DNA of 7,712 bases, from contig JACPST010000022.1 of NCBI GenBank assembly GCA_016193165.1, positions 1 through 7,712 on the forward strand, in the 5' to 3' direction. Both the position numbers and the translations under genes were made by a program. Of the stretch, positions 1 through 6,608 are shown one piece after another. Position 1 is the stretch's first letter; each line of letters starts with the position of its first letter. The notes under the pieces are model-generated. The model was not told the origin of the DNA. It did no database searches and saw only the letters and a program-made list of their open reading frames with translations. This DNA comes from Deltaproteobacteria bacterium (lineage in GTDB: Bacteria; Bdellovibrionota; JACOXK01; 2-02-FULL-40-11).

Positions 1-107
1 TTGTGACCTTTAGAAATGAATTTCATTGGAATATGGAAGAAACAGGCTCAAAACCGGACAGTCTCAACAATAATGAATTCATATCGCAAGTGGAAATGCG
101 GTTTTGA
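1..107 (+). CDS. 3' end of a probable outer-membrane beta-barrel protein (partial)
   Basis: The frame starting at base 3 is open from the left edge to a TGA at 105-107 and gives 34 residues; the other two forward frames stop within the first 12 bases. The last residues, NEFISQVEMRF, alternate polar and hydrophobic side chains and end in Phe. That is the usual signature of the last strand of an outer-membrane barrel recognised by the BAM complex. Only the tail is visible, so the family cannot be named. It could be chance, but a second barrel in the window (ending at 6400) also ends in Phe. The gene lies upstream of and co-directional with the TPR gene, 107 bp away, so the two may be co-transcribed. 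Confidence 0.5.
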   Translation, partial: VTFRNEFHWNMEETGSKPDSLNNNEFISQVEMRF

Positions 108-148
108 AATTATAATCTCACCGGCCAAGCATCTTCCTACGCTCAAAT

Positions 149-173
149 AAATTAATTAAAGATTAAATTAATT
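149..173. repeat. Short AT-rich direct repeat upstream of the TPR gene
   Basis: AAATTAATT occurs at 149-157 and again at 165-173, inside an almost pure A/T stretch. AATTAATT is itself palindromic, so each copy is also a small dyad. It could be an UP-element-like or regulator-binding stretch, or simply low-complexity spacer. I see no convincing -35/-10 pair beside it, although TATAAT occurs at 111-116 without a recognisable -35. Confidence 0.3.
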
Positions 174-200
174 CTGCCGAAAAGGCTTACATAATATATG

Positions 201-209
201 AAAGGGGGG
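201..209 (+). promoter_or_regulatory. Strong Shine-Dalgarno of the TPR gene
   Basis: AAAGGGGGG sits five bases before the ATG at 215. It is the best ribosome-binding site in the window and fixes the start of the TPR gene. The other genes have weak or no such sites. Confidence 0.8.
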
Positions 210-214
210 CTCAC

Positions 215-2530
215 ATGAAGATTAAAACCTATTCTAAGGACATTTTTTGGGTTGTGACAAGTATTTTCATTACATTACAGCTGGCTGTAATGCAGATAAA
301 TGCGGGAGAAATGAAAAAAGAGAAAGGGCAATCCTGGAAATCACTGCGCGCAGAGGCACTAACACTCTTAAAAGAGGAACGCTATTCTGACGCTTTAAAG
401 ATTACCAAAGAAGCTCTAAAACTTGCTGAAAAAAAGCTGGGTCCCGGCCATCCCAACATTGCAATTTTATTAAGTGATCTTGCAGAAATACACTTTTCTC
501 AGGGTCAATATGATGATGCCCTTCCTCTCTTTGAAAAATCTCTTCCCAGCAGGGAAAAGGTATTAGGGACAAGCCATCCCGAAATAAGAAATCTTCAATA
601 TCATCTGGCTCTTATTTATTATACTCAGAAAAAATATGAGAAAGCCGAACTGCTTTTTAAAAAAATGCTCCCCGAAAGTAAAGAGGGTTTGGACAAAAAT
701 CATCCTCAGGTGGCAAGAATACTTTCTTATCTTGGGCAAATTTATTATTTTCAAAAACGCTATGATAAGGCGGCCGCTCTTCTCGAAGAAGCCCTGCCTG
801 TAAGAGAGAAGATATTAGGATCAAACCATCCGGAAATAGGAAGGCTCAAATATTATCTGGCTCATATTTATTACATTGAAAAAAAATATAAAAAGGCTGA
901 GCCGTTATTCAATACATCGCTGGCTATCATGAAAGAGACTTTGGAATCAAATCATCCTGACCTCACTGACATAGAAACATATCTCGCGAATATTTATTAT
1001 CTGGAGAAAAAACAGGATAAAGCTTCTGGTCTTCTGAAGAAAATAATAGATATTCAGGCACATACTTTAGGATCCGATCATCCAGAGGTTGCGCGTCTCC
1101 AAAACACTCTGGCAGATATTTATTATGTTCAAAAAAATTACGAGGAGGCTAAAGATCTTCTGGAAAAATCACTCTCTGTAAGGCAAAAAATCTTAGGATC
1201 AGATCATCTGGAAATCACATCCTCTCAAAATCATTTGGCGCATATTTATCATGTCCAAAAAGAGGATGACAAAGCAGGCCCCCTCTTTGAAAAGGTGCTT
1301 GCAGTCAGAATAAAAGCTTTGGGGCCAAATCATCCTGAAGTCATTTGGATATCAAATCAATTGGCGGAAATATATTACGCAAAAAGAAATTTTGAAAAAG
1401 CTCAGCCGCTTCTTGAAAAATTATTCAAAGTCAGAGAAGATGAGTTCAAAGATCATTTGGCTGAAGTCTATTATACTCAACATCAATATGAAAAAGCTGA
1501 GCCGCTTTTAGAAAGTCTTGTGGCACTGAAAAGCGCCGCTTTGGGATCAGATCATGCTGAAGTTGTAGACTTAAAATTTAAATTAGCCCAAAGTTTCTAT
1601 TTTCAAAAAAAATACAAAAACGCGGAAGGACTTTTTGCGCAGATACTTTCAAAAAATCATGCTGAGGCCGCGGTACTTCAACATCACCTTGCGAATATTT
1701 ATTTTATGCAAAAAAAATACGTCGAAGCCGAACCTTTGTTCAGAAACGCGTTGGCTGTGAAAGAAGAGCATTCAGATAAAGATCCCTCTGAAATCTCCGC
1801 GATGCAAAGCAGGCTTGCGAGTATACTTTTTATTCAGAAGAAATATTCGGAAGCAGAACCTTTATTTGAAAAATCTCTTCCCGTCAAAGAAAAACTATTG
1901 GGATCAAATCATCCTGAAACAACAGATATCAAATACGATCTGGCTCAAATTTATCATCATGGGAAGAAATTTGAGAAAGCAGAAGTTCTCCTGGAACAGG
2001 CATTTCAGACGAACGAAAAAAGATTTGGGCCTTCTCATCGTATTGTTGAAAAAATGTTAGATCAATTGGCTGATCTTTATTATGTCCAGGGCAAATACGC
2101 AAAAGCTGAACCGGTGGCACAAAAATTATTAACGATCAGAGAAAAAGCTTTGGGATCCAGTCATACACAAGTCGCAATTACTCAAAATAATCTTGGAGAA
2201 ATTTATTACTTTCAGAAGCGATATGTAAGAGCAGAATCCCTGTTCAAAAAAGCATTGGCCACATTTGAAAAGACATTTGGACTGAACCATCCTCACGTGG
2301 AAACAGCGCTCAATAATTTAGCTGCGCTTTATCATGAGCAGAGAAAATTTTCTCAGGCGGAGTCCTATTACTTAAAAAGTATTGCGATCATGGAAGAAAA
2401 GCCTGAACAAAATTATGAGCATCTGTCAAAATCACTGAATGCCTATGCGTCTCTGCTTAAAAAAATAGGCGAGGTAGAAGAATCCAAATTGGTGCAGCAG
2501 CGGGTAGAAAATCTTCAGTCAAAAAAATAA
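215..2530 (+). CDS. Secreted protein built of ~18 kinesin-light-chain-type TPR units
   Basis: The 771-residue product starts with a signal peptide (residues 1-30, hydrophobic core at 11-26, likely cleavage after INA30). The rest is almost wholly tandem 42-residue tetratricopeptide units of the TPR_10/TPR_12 (kinesin light chain) type. A typical unit reads LAxIYYxQKKYxKAExLLEK, then VREKxLGSNHPEV. I count about 18 units from residue 43 to the C-terminus. Two are short: one near 404-436, ending VREDEF, and one around residues 477-511 that lacks most of the LGSNHPE turn. No catalytic domain is visible. Such superhelices bind peptides or proteins, so a periplasmic or envelope scaffold is the likely role; the partner is unknown. 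A strong ribosome-binding site supports the start. It converges with the FG-GAP gene, leaving 99 bp between them. Confidence 0.93.
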   Translation: MKIKTYSKDIFWVVTSIFITLQLAVMQINAGEMKKEKGQSWKSLRAEALTLLKEERYSDALKITKEALKLAEKKLGPGHPNIAILLSDLAEIHFSQGQYDDALPLFEKSLPSREKVLGTSHPEIRNLQYHLALIYYTQKKYEKAELLFKKMLPESKEGLDKNHPQVARILSYLGQIYYFQKRYDKAAALLEEALPVREKILGSNHPEIGRLKYYLAHIYYIEKKYKKAEPLFNTSLAIMKETLESNHPDLTDIETYLANIYYLEKKQDKASGLLKKIIDIQAHTLGSDHPEVARLQNTLADIYYVQKNYEEAKDLLEKSLSVRQKILGSDHLEITSSQNHLAHIYHVQKEDDKAGPLFEKVLAVRIKALGPNHPEVIWISNQLAEIYYAKRNFEKAQPLLEKLFKVREDEFKDHLAEVYYTQHQYEKAEPLLESLVALKSAALGSDHAEVVDLKFKLAQSFYFQKKYKNAEGLFAQILSKNHAEAAVLQHHLANIYFMQKKYVEAEPLFRNALAVKEEHSDKDPSEISAMQSRLASILFIQKKYSEAEPLFEKSLPVKEKLLGSNHPETTDIKYDLAQIYHHGKKFEKAEVLLEQAFQTNEKRFGPSHRIVEKMLDQLADLYYVQGKYAKAEPVAQKLLTIREKALGSSHTQVAITQNNLGEIYYFQKRYVRAESLFKKALATFEKTFGLNHPHVETALNNLAALYHEQRKFSQAESYYLKSIAIMEEKPEQNYEHLSKSLNAYASLLKKIGEVEESKLVQQRVENLQSKK

Positions 2531-2565
2531 GGCTTACTCTATCACAAAGCTCAGATTGGCGAAAA

Positions 2566-2597
2566 TCTAACTAAAAATATTCCCAAGGAAAGTTAGA
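2566..2597 (-). terminator. Weak hairpin between convergent genes
   Basis: TCTAACT (2566-2572) and AGTTAGA (2591-2597) form a perfect 7-bp inverted repeat with an 18-nt spacer. Read on the minus strand, it lies just past the FG-GAP stop codon and is followed by TTTT. It could be a poor intrinsic terminator for that gene. The loop is long and the stem AT-rich. No stronger terminator is visible in the 99-bp gap. Confidence 0.28.
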
Positions 2598-2629
2598 AGA
2601 TATTCTTGATGAGAAAGCTAAAGAGAGAT

Positions 2630-4237
2630 TTACTGCGCCCCGCCGGAAACAGAGATGCCAAGTTGATCACCTGCATCTTCGCCAATGAGTTTGACATTGG
2701 CCGCTGAGCCATCAATAGAAGAAGCTAAAGAAGTGGATCCATAAAAGATAAAGGCGACCCCAGAACTGCTTCCCCCATCGTCATCCTGATACGCCCCCAC
2801 AAGGACATCCGCGAAGCCATCGTTATTGACATCGCCCGCCCCGGAAACACTTCTGCCAAAAGTGTCATCTGCATCTTCGCCAATGAGTTTGACATTGGCA
2901 AGAGAGGCGTCAATCGAAGAAGCTAAGGAGGTGGAACCATAAAAAATATAAGCAGCTCCTGCATTACTCCCCCCATCATCATCCAGGCGCGCTGCCACAA
3001 GGATATCCGCGAAGCCATCCTTATTGACATCTCCCGCCCCAGAAACAGAGTTTCCAAAAACGTCAGATGCATCTTCACCAATGAGTTTGACATCGGCCAA
3101 GGAAGCGTCAATCGAAGAAGCTAAGGAGGTGGAACCATAAAAAATATAAGCAGCTCCCGCATTAGACCCTCCATCATCATCCTGATACGCCCCCACAAGG
3201 ACATCCGCGATGCCATTGTTATTGACATCGCCTGCCCCGGAAACACTAAAGCCAAATTTATCACTTGCATCTTCGCCAATGAGTTTGACATTGGCAAGGG
3301 ATGCGTCAATCGAAGAAGCTAAGGAAGTGGCACCATAAAAAATATAAGCAGCTCCTGCATCCGCCCCCCCATCATCATCCAGATGATCATCATCCTGATA
3401 TGCCCCCACCAGGACATCCGCGATGCCATTGTTATTGATATCGCCTGCCCCGGAAACACTAAAGCCAAAAAGGTCAGATGCATCTTCGCCAATGAGTTTG
3501 ACATCGGCCAAGGAAGCGTCAATCGAAGAAGCTAAGGAGGTGGCACCATAAAAAATATAAGCAGCTCCTGCATCCGCCCCCCCATCATCATCCAGATGCG
3601 CCCCCACGATGGCATCCGCGAAGCCATCGTTATTGACATCGCCCGCCCCGGAAACAGAGTTGCCAAAGCGGTCACTTGCATCTTCACCAATGAGTTTGAC
3701 ATTGGCCGCTGAGCCATCAATGGATGAGGCTAAAGAGGCTGAGCCATAAAAGATAAAGGCGACACCTGAAGCACTCCCCCCATCGTCATCCAAACTTGCC
3801 CCCACAAGGATATCATCGATGCCATCCTTATTGACATCGCCCGCCCCGGAAACAGAGATGCCAAAAGCGTCAGATGCATCTTCGCCAATGAGTTTGACAT
3901 TGGCAAGAGAGGCGTCAATCGAAGAAGCTAAGGAGGTGGAACCATAAAAAATATAAACAGCTCCTGCATTATCCCCCCCATCATCATCTCCATTCGCCCC
4001 CACAAGGACATCTGCAATCCCATCTCCATTAAAATCATGTGTAACTTTGGTAGACGTTGTTGGGCATGCCGCCATCAAACTTGGAGAAGATAAAAGAAGA
4101 GAGCCCACTCCACAGTTTTGAGAGCGCTGCCAACCTAAAAGTTCTAAGGAATCCCTTCCACAAGCAAGGTTCAGCAAAAGAGGGACAAAAGCCATTACTA
4201 CAACCGCAAAATACCTTTTGAAAAAAGAAATGTGCAT
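2630..4237 (-). CDS. FG-GAP (integrin alpha-type) seven-blade propeller, probable lipoprotein
   Basis: The 535-residue product opens with MHISFFKR, a hydrophobic stretch and LLNLAC26. This looks like a lipoprotein signal, although Asn at -3 is unusual, so an ordinary signal peptide is possible. From about residue 65 to the end there are seven near-identical 66-residue FG-GAP/FG-GAP_3 units. Each has FGxSVSGAGD, a calcium-loop motif of DxNxDGxxD type (DVNNDGFAD), LVGA, an extra DDDGG cluster and AYIFYG. Units 4 and 5 have Asn for the fifth loop residue. Seven units equal one integrin-type beta-propeller; the trailing FGISVSG-like piece (LGISVSGGAQ) could close the last blade. The frame stays open upstream to 4465, but that would overlap the divergent FecR gene and lose the signal sequence, so I start at 4237. 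There is no Shine-Dalgarno. Likely role: calcium-stabilised surface adhesion or binding; the ligand is unknown. Confidence 0.92.
   Translation of the reverse strand: MHISFFKRYFAVVVMAFVPLLLNLACGRDSLELLGWQRSQNCGVGSLLLSSPSLMAACPTTSTKVTHDFNGDGIADVLVGANGDDDGGDNAGAVYIFYGSTSLASSIDASLANVKLIGEDASDAFGISVSGAGDVNKDGIDDILVGASLDDDGGSASGVAFIFYGSASLASSIDGSAANVKLIGEDASDRFGNSVSGAGDVNNDGFADAIVGAHLDDDGGADAGAAYIFYGATSLASSIDASLADVKLIGEDASDLFGFSVSGAGDINNNGIADVLVGAYQDDDHLDDDGGADAGAAYIFYGATSLASSIDASLANVKLIGEDASDKFGFSVSGAGDVNNNGIADVLVGAYQDDDGGSNAGAAYIFYGSTSLASSIDASLADVKLIGEDASDVFGNSVSGAGDVNKDGFADILVAARLDDDGGSNAGAAYIFYGSTSLASSIDASLANVKLIGEDADDTFGRSVSGAGDVNNDGFADVLVGAYQDDDGGSSSGVAFIFYGSTSLASSIDGSAANVKLIGEDAGDQLGISVSGGAQ
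2633..4036 (-). repeat. Seven-copy 198-bp coding tandem repeat
   Basis: The FG-GAP units repeat at the DNA level with a 198-bp period. Equivalent points fall at 2913, 3111, 3309, 3522, 3720 and 3918, giving spacings of 198, 198, 213, 198 and 198. The 213-bp unit carries a 15-bp insertion at about 3380-3394. Long blocks are identical between copies, for example 59 bp shared by 3327-3385 and 3540-3598. Such similarity implies recent amplification or ongoing gene conversion, and makes the locus prone to copy-number change and to assembly error. Confidence 0.95.
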
Positions 4238-4250
4238 GGAAATTATTTGT

Positions 4251-4279
4251 AGTATACTTAAAAAAAAATGTCCATTCAA
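4251..4279 (-). promoter_or_regulatory. Predicted promoter of the FG-GAP gene
   Basis: On the minus strand TTGAAT (4279-4274) and TATACT (4256-4251) are separated by 17 bp, a good sigma70-type arrangement. The start point would fall about 7 nt before the ATG at 4237, leaving a very short leader without a Shine-Dalgarno. The -35 lies inside the FecR coding sequence of the opposite strand. Confidence 0.5.
4253..4258 (+). promoter_or_regulatory. Possible -10 box of the FecR gene, shared with the minus-strand promoter
   Basis: AGTATACT (4251-4258) is a perfect palindrome, so TATACT reads on both strands. For the plus strand the start point would lie at about 4264-4266, only 2-4 nt before the ATG at 4268 and inside a run of nine As (4260-4268). 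No good -35 is visible at 16-18 bp spacing. If used, it would give a nearly leaderless mRNA. Confidence 0.35.
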
Positions 4280-5035
4280 TGTTTTAAATTGGTATTGCTC
4301 AGTATCCTTCTGCTTCCTTTTTATACATGGGCTACTCTTTCTAATGTGGCTAATGTAGCTGATGTAGGAAACGTTGTTGAAATTAATGGCAAAGCAGAAC
4401 AAGTCAAAATCATCCGGGAGAAAAAAACTTTTTCTGCTAAACCTGCTCTGCAACTCTTTGTTCACGATATTACCCAGACCGGAGACTTAAGTACCGCGAA
4501 GCTTTTACTTAAAAAAGTTAAACCTCAGAAAAATAAAATAGCAAAAGTCTCTGTTTTTGTATTTGAAAACAGCCAATTTCGTCTCAATCCAGAAATCCTC
4601 ACGGAAGGAGGAAGAAAAAGTGTCATTATCGAACTTTCCAAAGGAATTCTTTCGTTAATTGTAGATAAACTGGAAAAAGATACAGATGTCCGGGTTAAAA
4701 CACCTAACGCCGTTATCGGCATTCGAGGCTCTATCATCACACTGTCTGTACAAGAAGTTTGTGAAGAAGGGGGGACTGGATGTTCTCTTCAAACCTCTAT
4801 TTTACAGGCCAATGGAGACATCAAAGTTTTGCCCCCGCAACTACTGCTTGCTTCTCTAGATAGCAAAGCTGCCGTAACAGTGCCCTCTGGCGCAATGTAT
4901 ACCATTTCAACCACAGCCAAAGATACAAAAGAACCCTTTTCCGCACCAACAGAGGCATCGACTTCCACACCATCTACGACCACAGAACCTTCTCAAACAT
5001 CGCCACCTTCTTCCTATTGCCCCCGCTCCTCTTAA
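4268..5035 (+). CDS. FecR-domain periplasmic protein (C-terminus apparently frameshifted)
   Basis: The 255-residue product has a signal peptide (residues 1-22, cleavage likely after TWA22). A FecR-type domain runs from about residue 30 to 165. Its best landmark is the stretch VRVKTPNAVIGIRG (about 152-165), matching the VxTPxAVxxVRGT core of FecR domains. Before it lie beta-rich segments ending in a SLxxGxL-like ELSKGILSLIV. A Ser/Thr/Pro-rich tail follows from about 225. Unlike FecR of iron-citrate signalling there is no inner-membrane anti-sigma part; this is the exported form often found beside outer-membrane or TPR genes. The last residues (YCPRSS) look like a wrong-frame ending: the next frame reads IAPAPLNVSVMLDANP and stays open to 5258. 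Joined, the protein would be about 329 residues. The start has no Shine-Dalgarno. Confidence 0.88.
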   Translation: MSIQCFKLVLLSILLLPFYTWATLSNVANVADVGNVVEINGKAEQVKIIREKKTFSAKPALQLFVHDITQTGDLSTAKLLLKKVKPQKNKIAKVSVFVFENSQFRLNPEILTEGGRKSVIIELSKGILSLIVDKLEKDTDVRVKTPNAVIGIRGSIITLSVQEVCEEGGTGCSLQTSILQANGDIKVLPPQLLLASLDSKAAVTVPSGAMYTISTTAKDTKEPFSAPTEASTSTPSTTTEPSQTSPPSSYCPRSS

Positions 5036-5045
5036 CGTCTCTGTT

Positions 5046-5258
5046 ATGCTGGATGCAAACCCATTAGCTACTTTTAATCCTTCTCAACCTTTAACCCTCG
5101 CTCAAGTGTCAGAAGGGAATAGTTCTACATCCTCTATTCAAAGTGAAGGGACTTCACAAGAAGCTCTTTCCTCAGCTTCTGACGCTTCTTCTGAAAGTGT
5201 TAGCGGCATTGCCTCTTTAACAGCCAATACCCTAAGCTCAGAGGGTTCATGCCGATGA
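5046..5258 (+). CDS. Probable C-terminal continuation of the FecR protein in the +1 frame
   Basis: This frame gives 70 residues from the ATG at 5046. The segment is Ser/Thr/Gln-rich and low in charge, like the tail of the preceding gene, and has no signal peptide. There is no ribosome-binding site before 5046. Upstream in the same frame, protein-like sequence (IAPAPLNVSV) runs back to about 5016, and further back it turns into His/Arg-rich nonsense typical of a shadow frame. The likeliest reading is therefore one gene, 4268-5258, with one extra base between about 5011 and 5024; the C5 run at 5020-5024 is the obvious suspect. Its TGA overlaps the start of the next gene, which argues that this end is genuinely translated. 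A separate small gene is the less likely alternative. Confidence 0.6.
   Translation: MLDANPLATFNPSQPLTLAQVSEGNSSTSSIQSEGTSQEALSSASDASSESVSGIASLTANTLSSEGSCR
5241..5258 (+). promoter_or_regulatory. Shine-Dalgarno and ATGA stop/start overlap for the barrel gene
   Basis: GAGGG at 5241-5245 is nine bases before the ATG at 5255, but only three before the ATG at 5249. The ATG at 5255 forms an ATGA overlap with the TGA at 5256-5258. Both points favour 5255 as the start and suggest translational coupling to the FecR reading frame. Confidence 0.6.
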
Positions 5259-6400
5259 TATTTATGAATATAGTTTTTAGAGGTGCCCATATTTTTTGGA
5301 TTCTTTTAAGTATTTTTTCTTCTTCCTTATGCTTTAGTTTAGAAAACCCCGCAAAAACCATGGAGCGCCATCTTAAAGAAGGAGATCAGTTCTATAAAGA
5401 AAAAAATTACAATAGAGCTATTGAATCTTACTCTTTAGCCTTGCAATACACCGGCGAACTTAAACCAGAAGCCTATTTTAAAATGGGGCTTATTCATTAC
5501 GATTTAGGGAAATGGGATCGGGCTATTACTTACTTTGATCCAAGTTACGAGCTCTCCCAAAAGTTTGCCCAGCAAGCTCAATATTTTAAAGGCCTCTGTT
5601 ACTATGCTAAACGCTATAAATCTCTTTCCAAAGAATCATTTTTGTTGGCCAAAAAGATTAACACCTTTCCAGTTTTGACACAAACGACTGAAAGTTTTTT
5701 AAAGCGTTTAGACTCTATTAAAGAAAAAAAATGGTCTTTAATAACTTCTCTGGGATATGGTTATGATAGTAATTTAACCATTGAAACTACTTCTGGTATT
5801 GTGAGTGATCCCCTAGTTTCAGATGAAGTCAGCCAATCTAATTCTTTACTTTTGCAACCCAGCTATCAGGTCCCTTCAGGAAAATTTAGTCTTTTTACGG
5901 CGGATTATCGTTTTTATACCGCCATAAACTGGAACCGGGGACAGCGCGGGTATGATCTCTATCAACAACAACTTTCATTTACACTTAAATCCCCTTTCTG
6001 TTGGGGGAGTCGCGATTTCCAAACAACATCTAAGTTTTTGGCAGATTTCTCGTTTAGTGGGCAAAAAGAAGATAACTCTGACTGGGTGATGATTGGACAG
6101 CATTATGATCCTTCCTTTACACTTTCTTACGCTCCTTCAGCACTATGGGAATGGGAATTTGGTTTCCCATTTTTCTTTAAAACTCACTTCCAATCTCAAC
6201 CGACTTGGACCTTTAAAAAGTTTCCTGACAATCTCGATGGCAGAAAAGATATAGAACAAATTTATACCCTATCCCTTTTAAAACTTTTAAATTCCTATGG
6301 AGTTTCTTTTTCTACGACCTACGTAAAAAATGACTCTACTGTCGCAAGATACGATTATAAAAGAACTCTTCTTTCTTTAGCCTTGGCTAGAACATTTTAA
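5255..6400 (+). CDS. TPR plus outer-membrane beta-barrel protein
   Basis: From the ATG at 5255 the product has 381 residues. A signal peptide occupies about the first 28 (hydrophobic run HIFWILLSIFSSSLCFS). A short TPR region of about three units follows at roughly 35-140, with YKEKNYNRAIESYSLAL and YFKMGLIHYDLGKWDRAITYF clearly TPR. From about 160 to the end the sequence is rich in aromatic residues and alternating strands (SLGYGYDSNLTIE, ADYRFYTAINW, TLSYAPSALWEWEFGF). It closes with LLSLALARTF, a C-terminal Phe typical of BAM-assembled barrels. The layout, periplasmic TPR then barrel, resembles surface-assembly or export porins, but I cannot assign a named family. It is coupled to the FecR gene upstream, so the pair probably works together at the outer membrane. 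An ATG at 5249 or 5264 is a possible alternative start. Confidence 0.9.
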   Translation: MIFMNIVFRGAHIFWILLSIFSSSLCFSLENPAKTMERHLKEGDQFYKEKNYNRAIESYSLALQYTGELKPEAYFKMGLIHYDLGKWDRAITYFDPSYELSQKFAQQAQYFKGLCYYAKRYKSLSKESFLLAKKINTFPVLTQTTESFLKRLDSIKEKKWSLITSLGYGYDSNLTIETTSGIVSDPLVSDEVSQSNSLLLQPSYQVPSGKFSLFTADYRFYTAINWNRGQRGYDLYQQQLSFTLKSPFCWGSRDFQTTSKFLADFSFSGQKEDNSDWVMIGQHYDPSFTLSYAPSALWEWEFGFPFFFKTHFQSQPTWTFKKFPDNLDGRKDIEQIYTLSLLKLLNSYGVSFSTTYVKNDSTVARYDYKRTLLSLALARTF

Positions 6401-6490
6401 ATAACGAATAGATGTTTCATATCTTAATTCACACAAATACTCTTAAGCCGAAGAATTTAATCATTCAAAACTTGTTGCAATCCACAATCT

Positions 6491-6518
6491 TTGACAGTCG
6501 GTTTTAGGTCAGTATACT
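6491..6518 (+). promoter_or_regulatory. Strong sigma70-type promoter of the lipoprotein gene
   Basis: A perfect TTGACA (6491-6496) and TATACT (6513-6518) are 16 bp apart. The start point would be near 6525, leaving a leader of about 84 nt before the ATG at 6609. The leader contains overlapping palindromes GTGATCAC (6571-6578) and CACGTG (6576-6581), possible operator or RNA-structure elements. The rest of the 208-bp gap after the barrel gene shows nothing else I can support, and no clear terminator. Confidence 0.7.
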
Positions 6519-6608
6519 AATAAGTAGTTGAACGTCGTGTGAAAAGTTTTAATGAGATTTTAATCTTTGCGTGATCACGTGGGTTGGGGCTGGGATTAAA
6601 AATATATA

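Noticed and set aside
2531..2629. Coding remnant after the TPR stop codon
   Set aside because: Short charged peptides can be read in two frames, but neither shows the TPR pattern or a start site, so it is treated as spacer.
2725..3918. Six regularly spaced 62-67-residue minus-strand reading frames
   Set aside because: They are the same alternative frame of each 198-bp FG-GAP repeat, open because the repeat is. None has a signal or family resemblance.
2633..4036. CRISPR-like regular repeats
   Set aside because: The 198-bp units are contiguous, in frame and encode FG-GAP blades; there are no short repeats with unique spacers.
4238..4465. Upstream extension of the FG-GAP reading frame to an ATG at 4465
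   Set aside because: It would overlap the divergent FecR gene by about 200 bp and bury the signal sequence that begins at 4237. The added 76 residues look like shadow sequence.
5961..5980. CAACAACAAC stretch as a DGR template repeat
   Set aside because: It lies inside the barrel gene, is only a few codons long, and has none of the scaffold codons found in the candidate variable region.
4251..6518. AGTATACT as a specific shared operator
   Set aside because: It occurs at both predicted promoters (4251-4258, 6511-6518) but also inside the TPR coding region (1820-1827). As a -10 box it needs no regulator to explain it.
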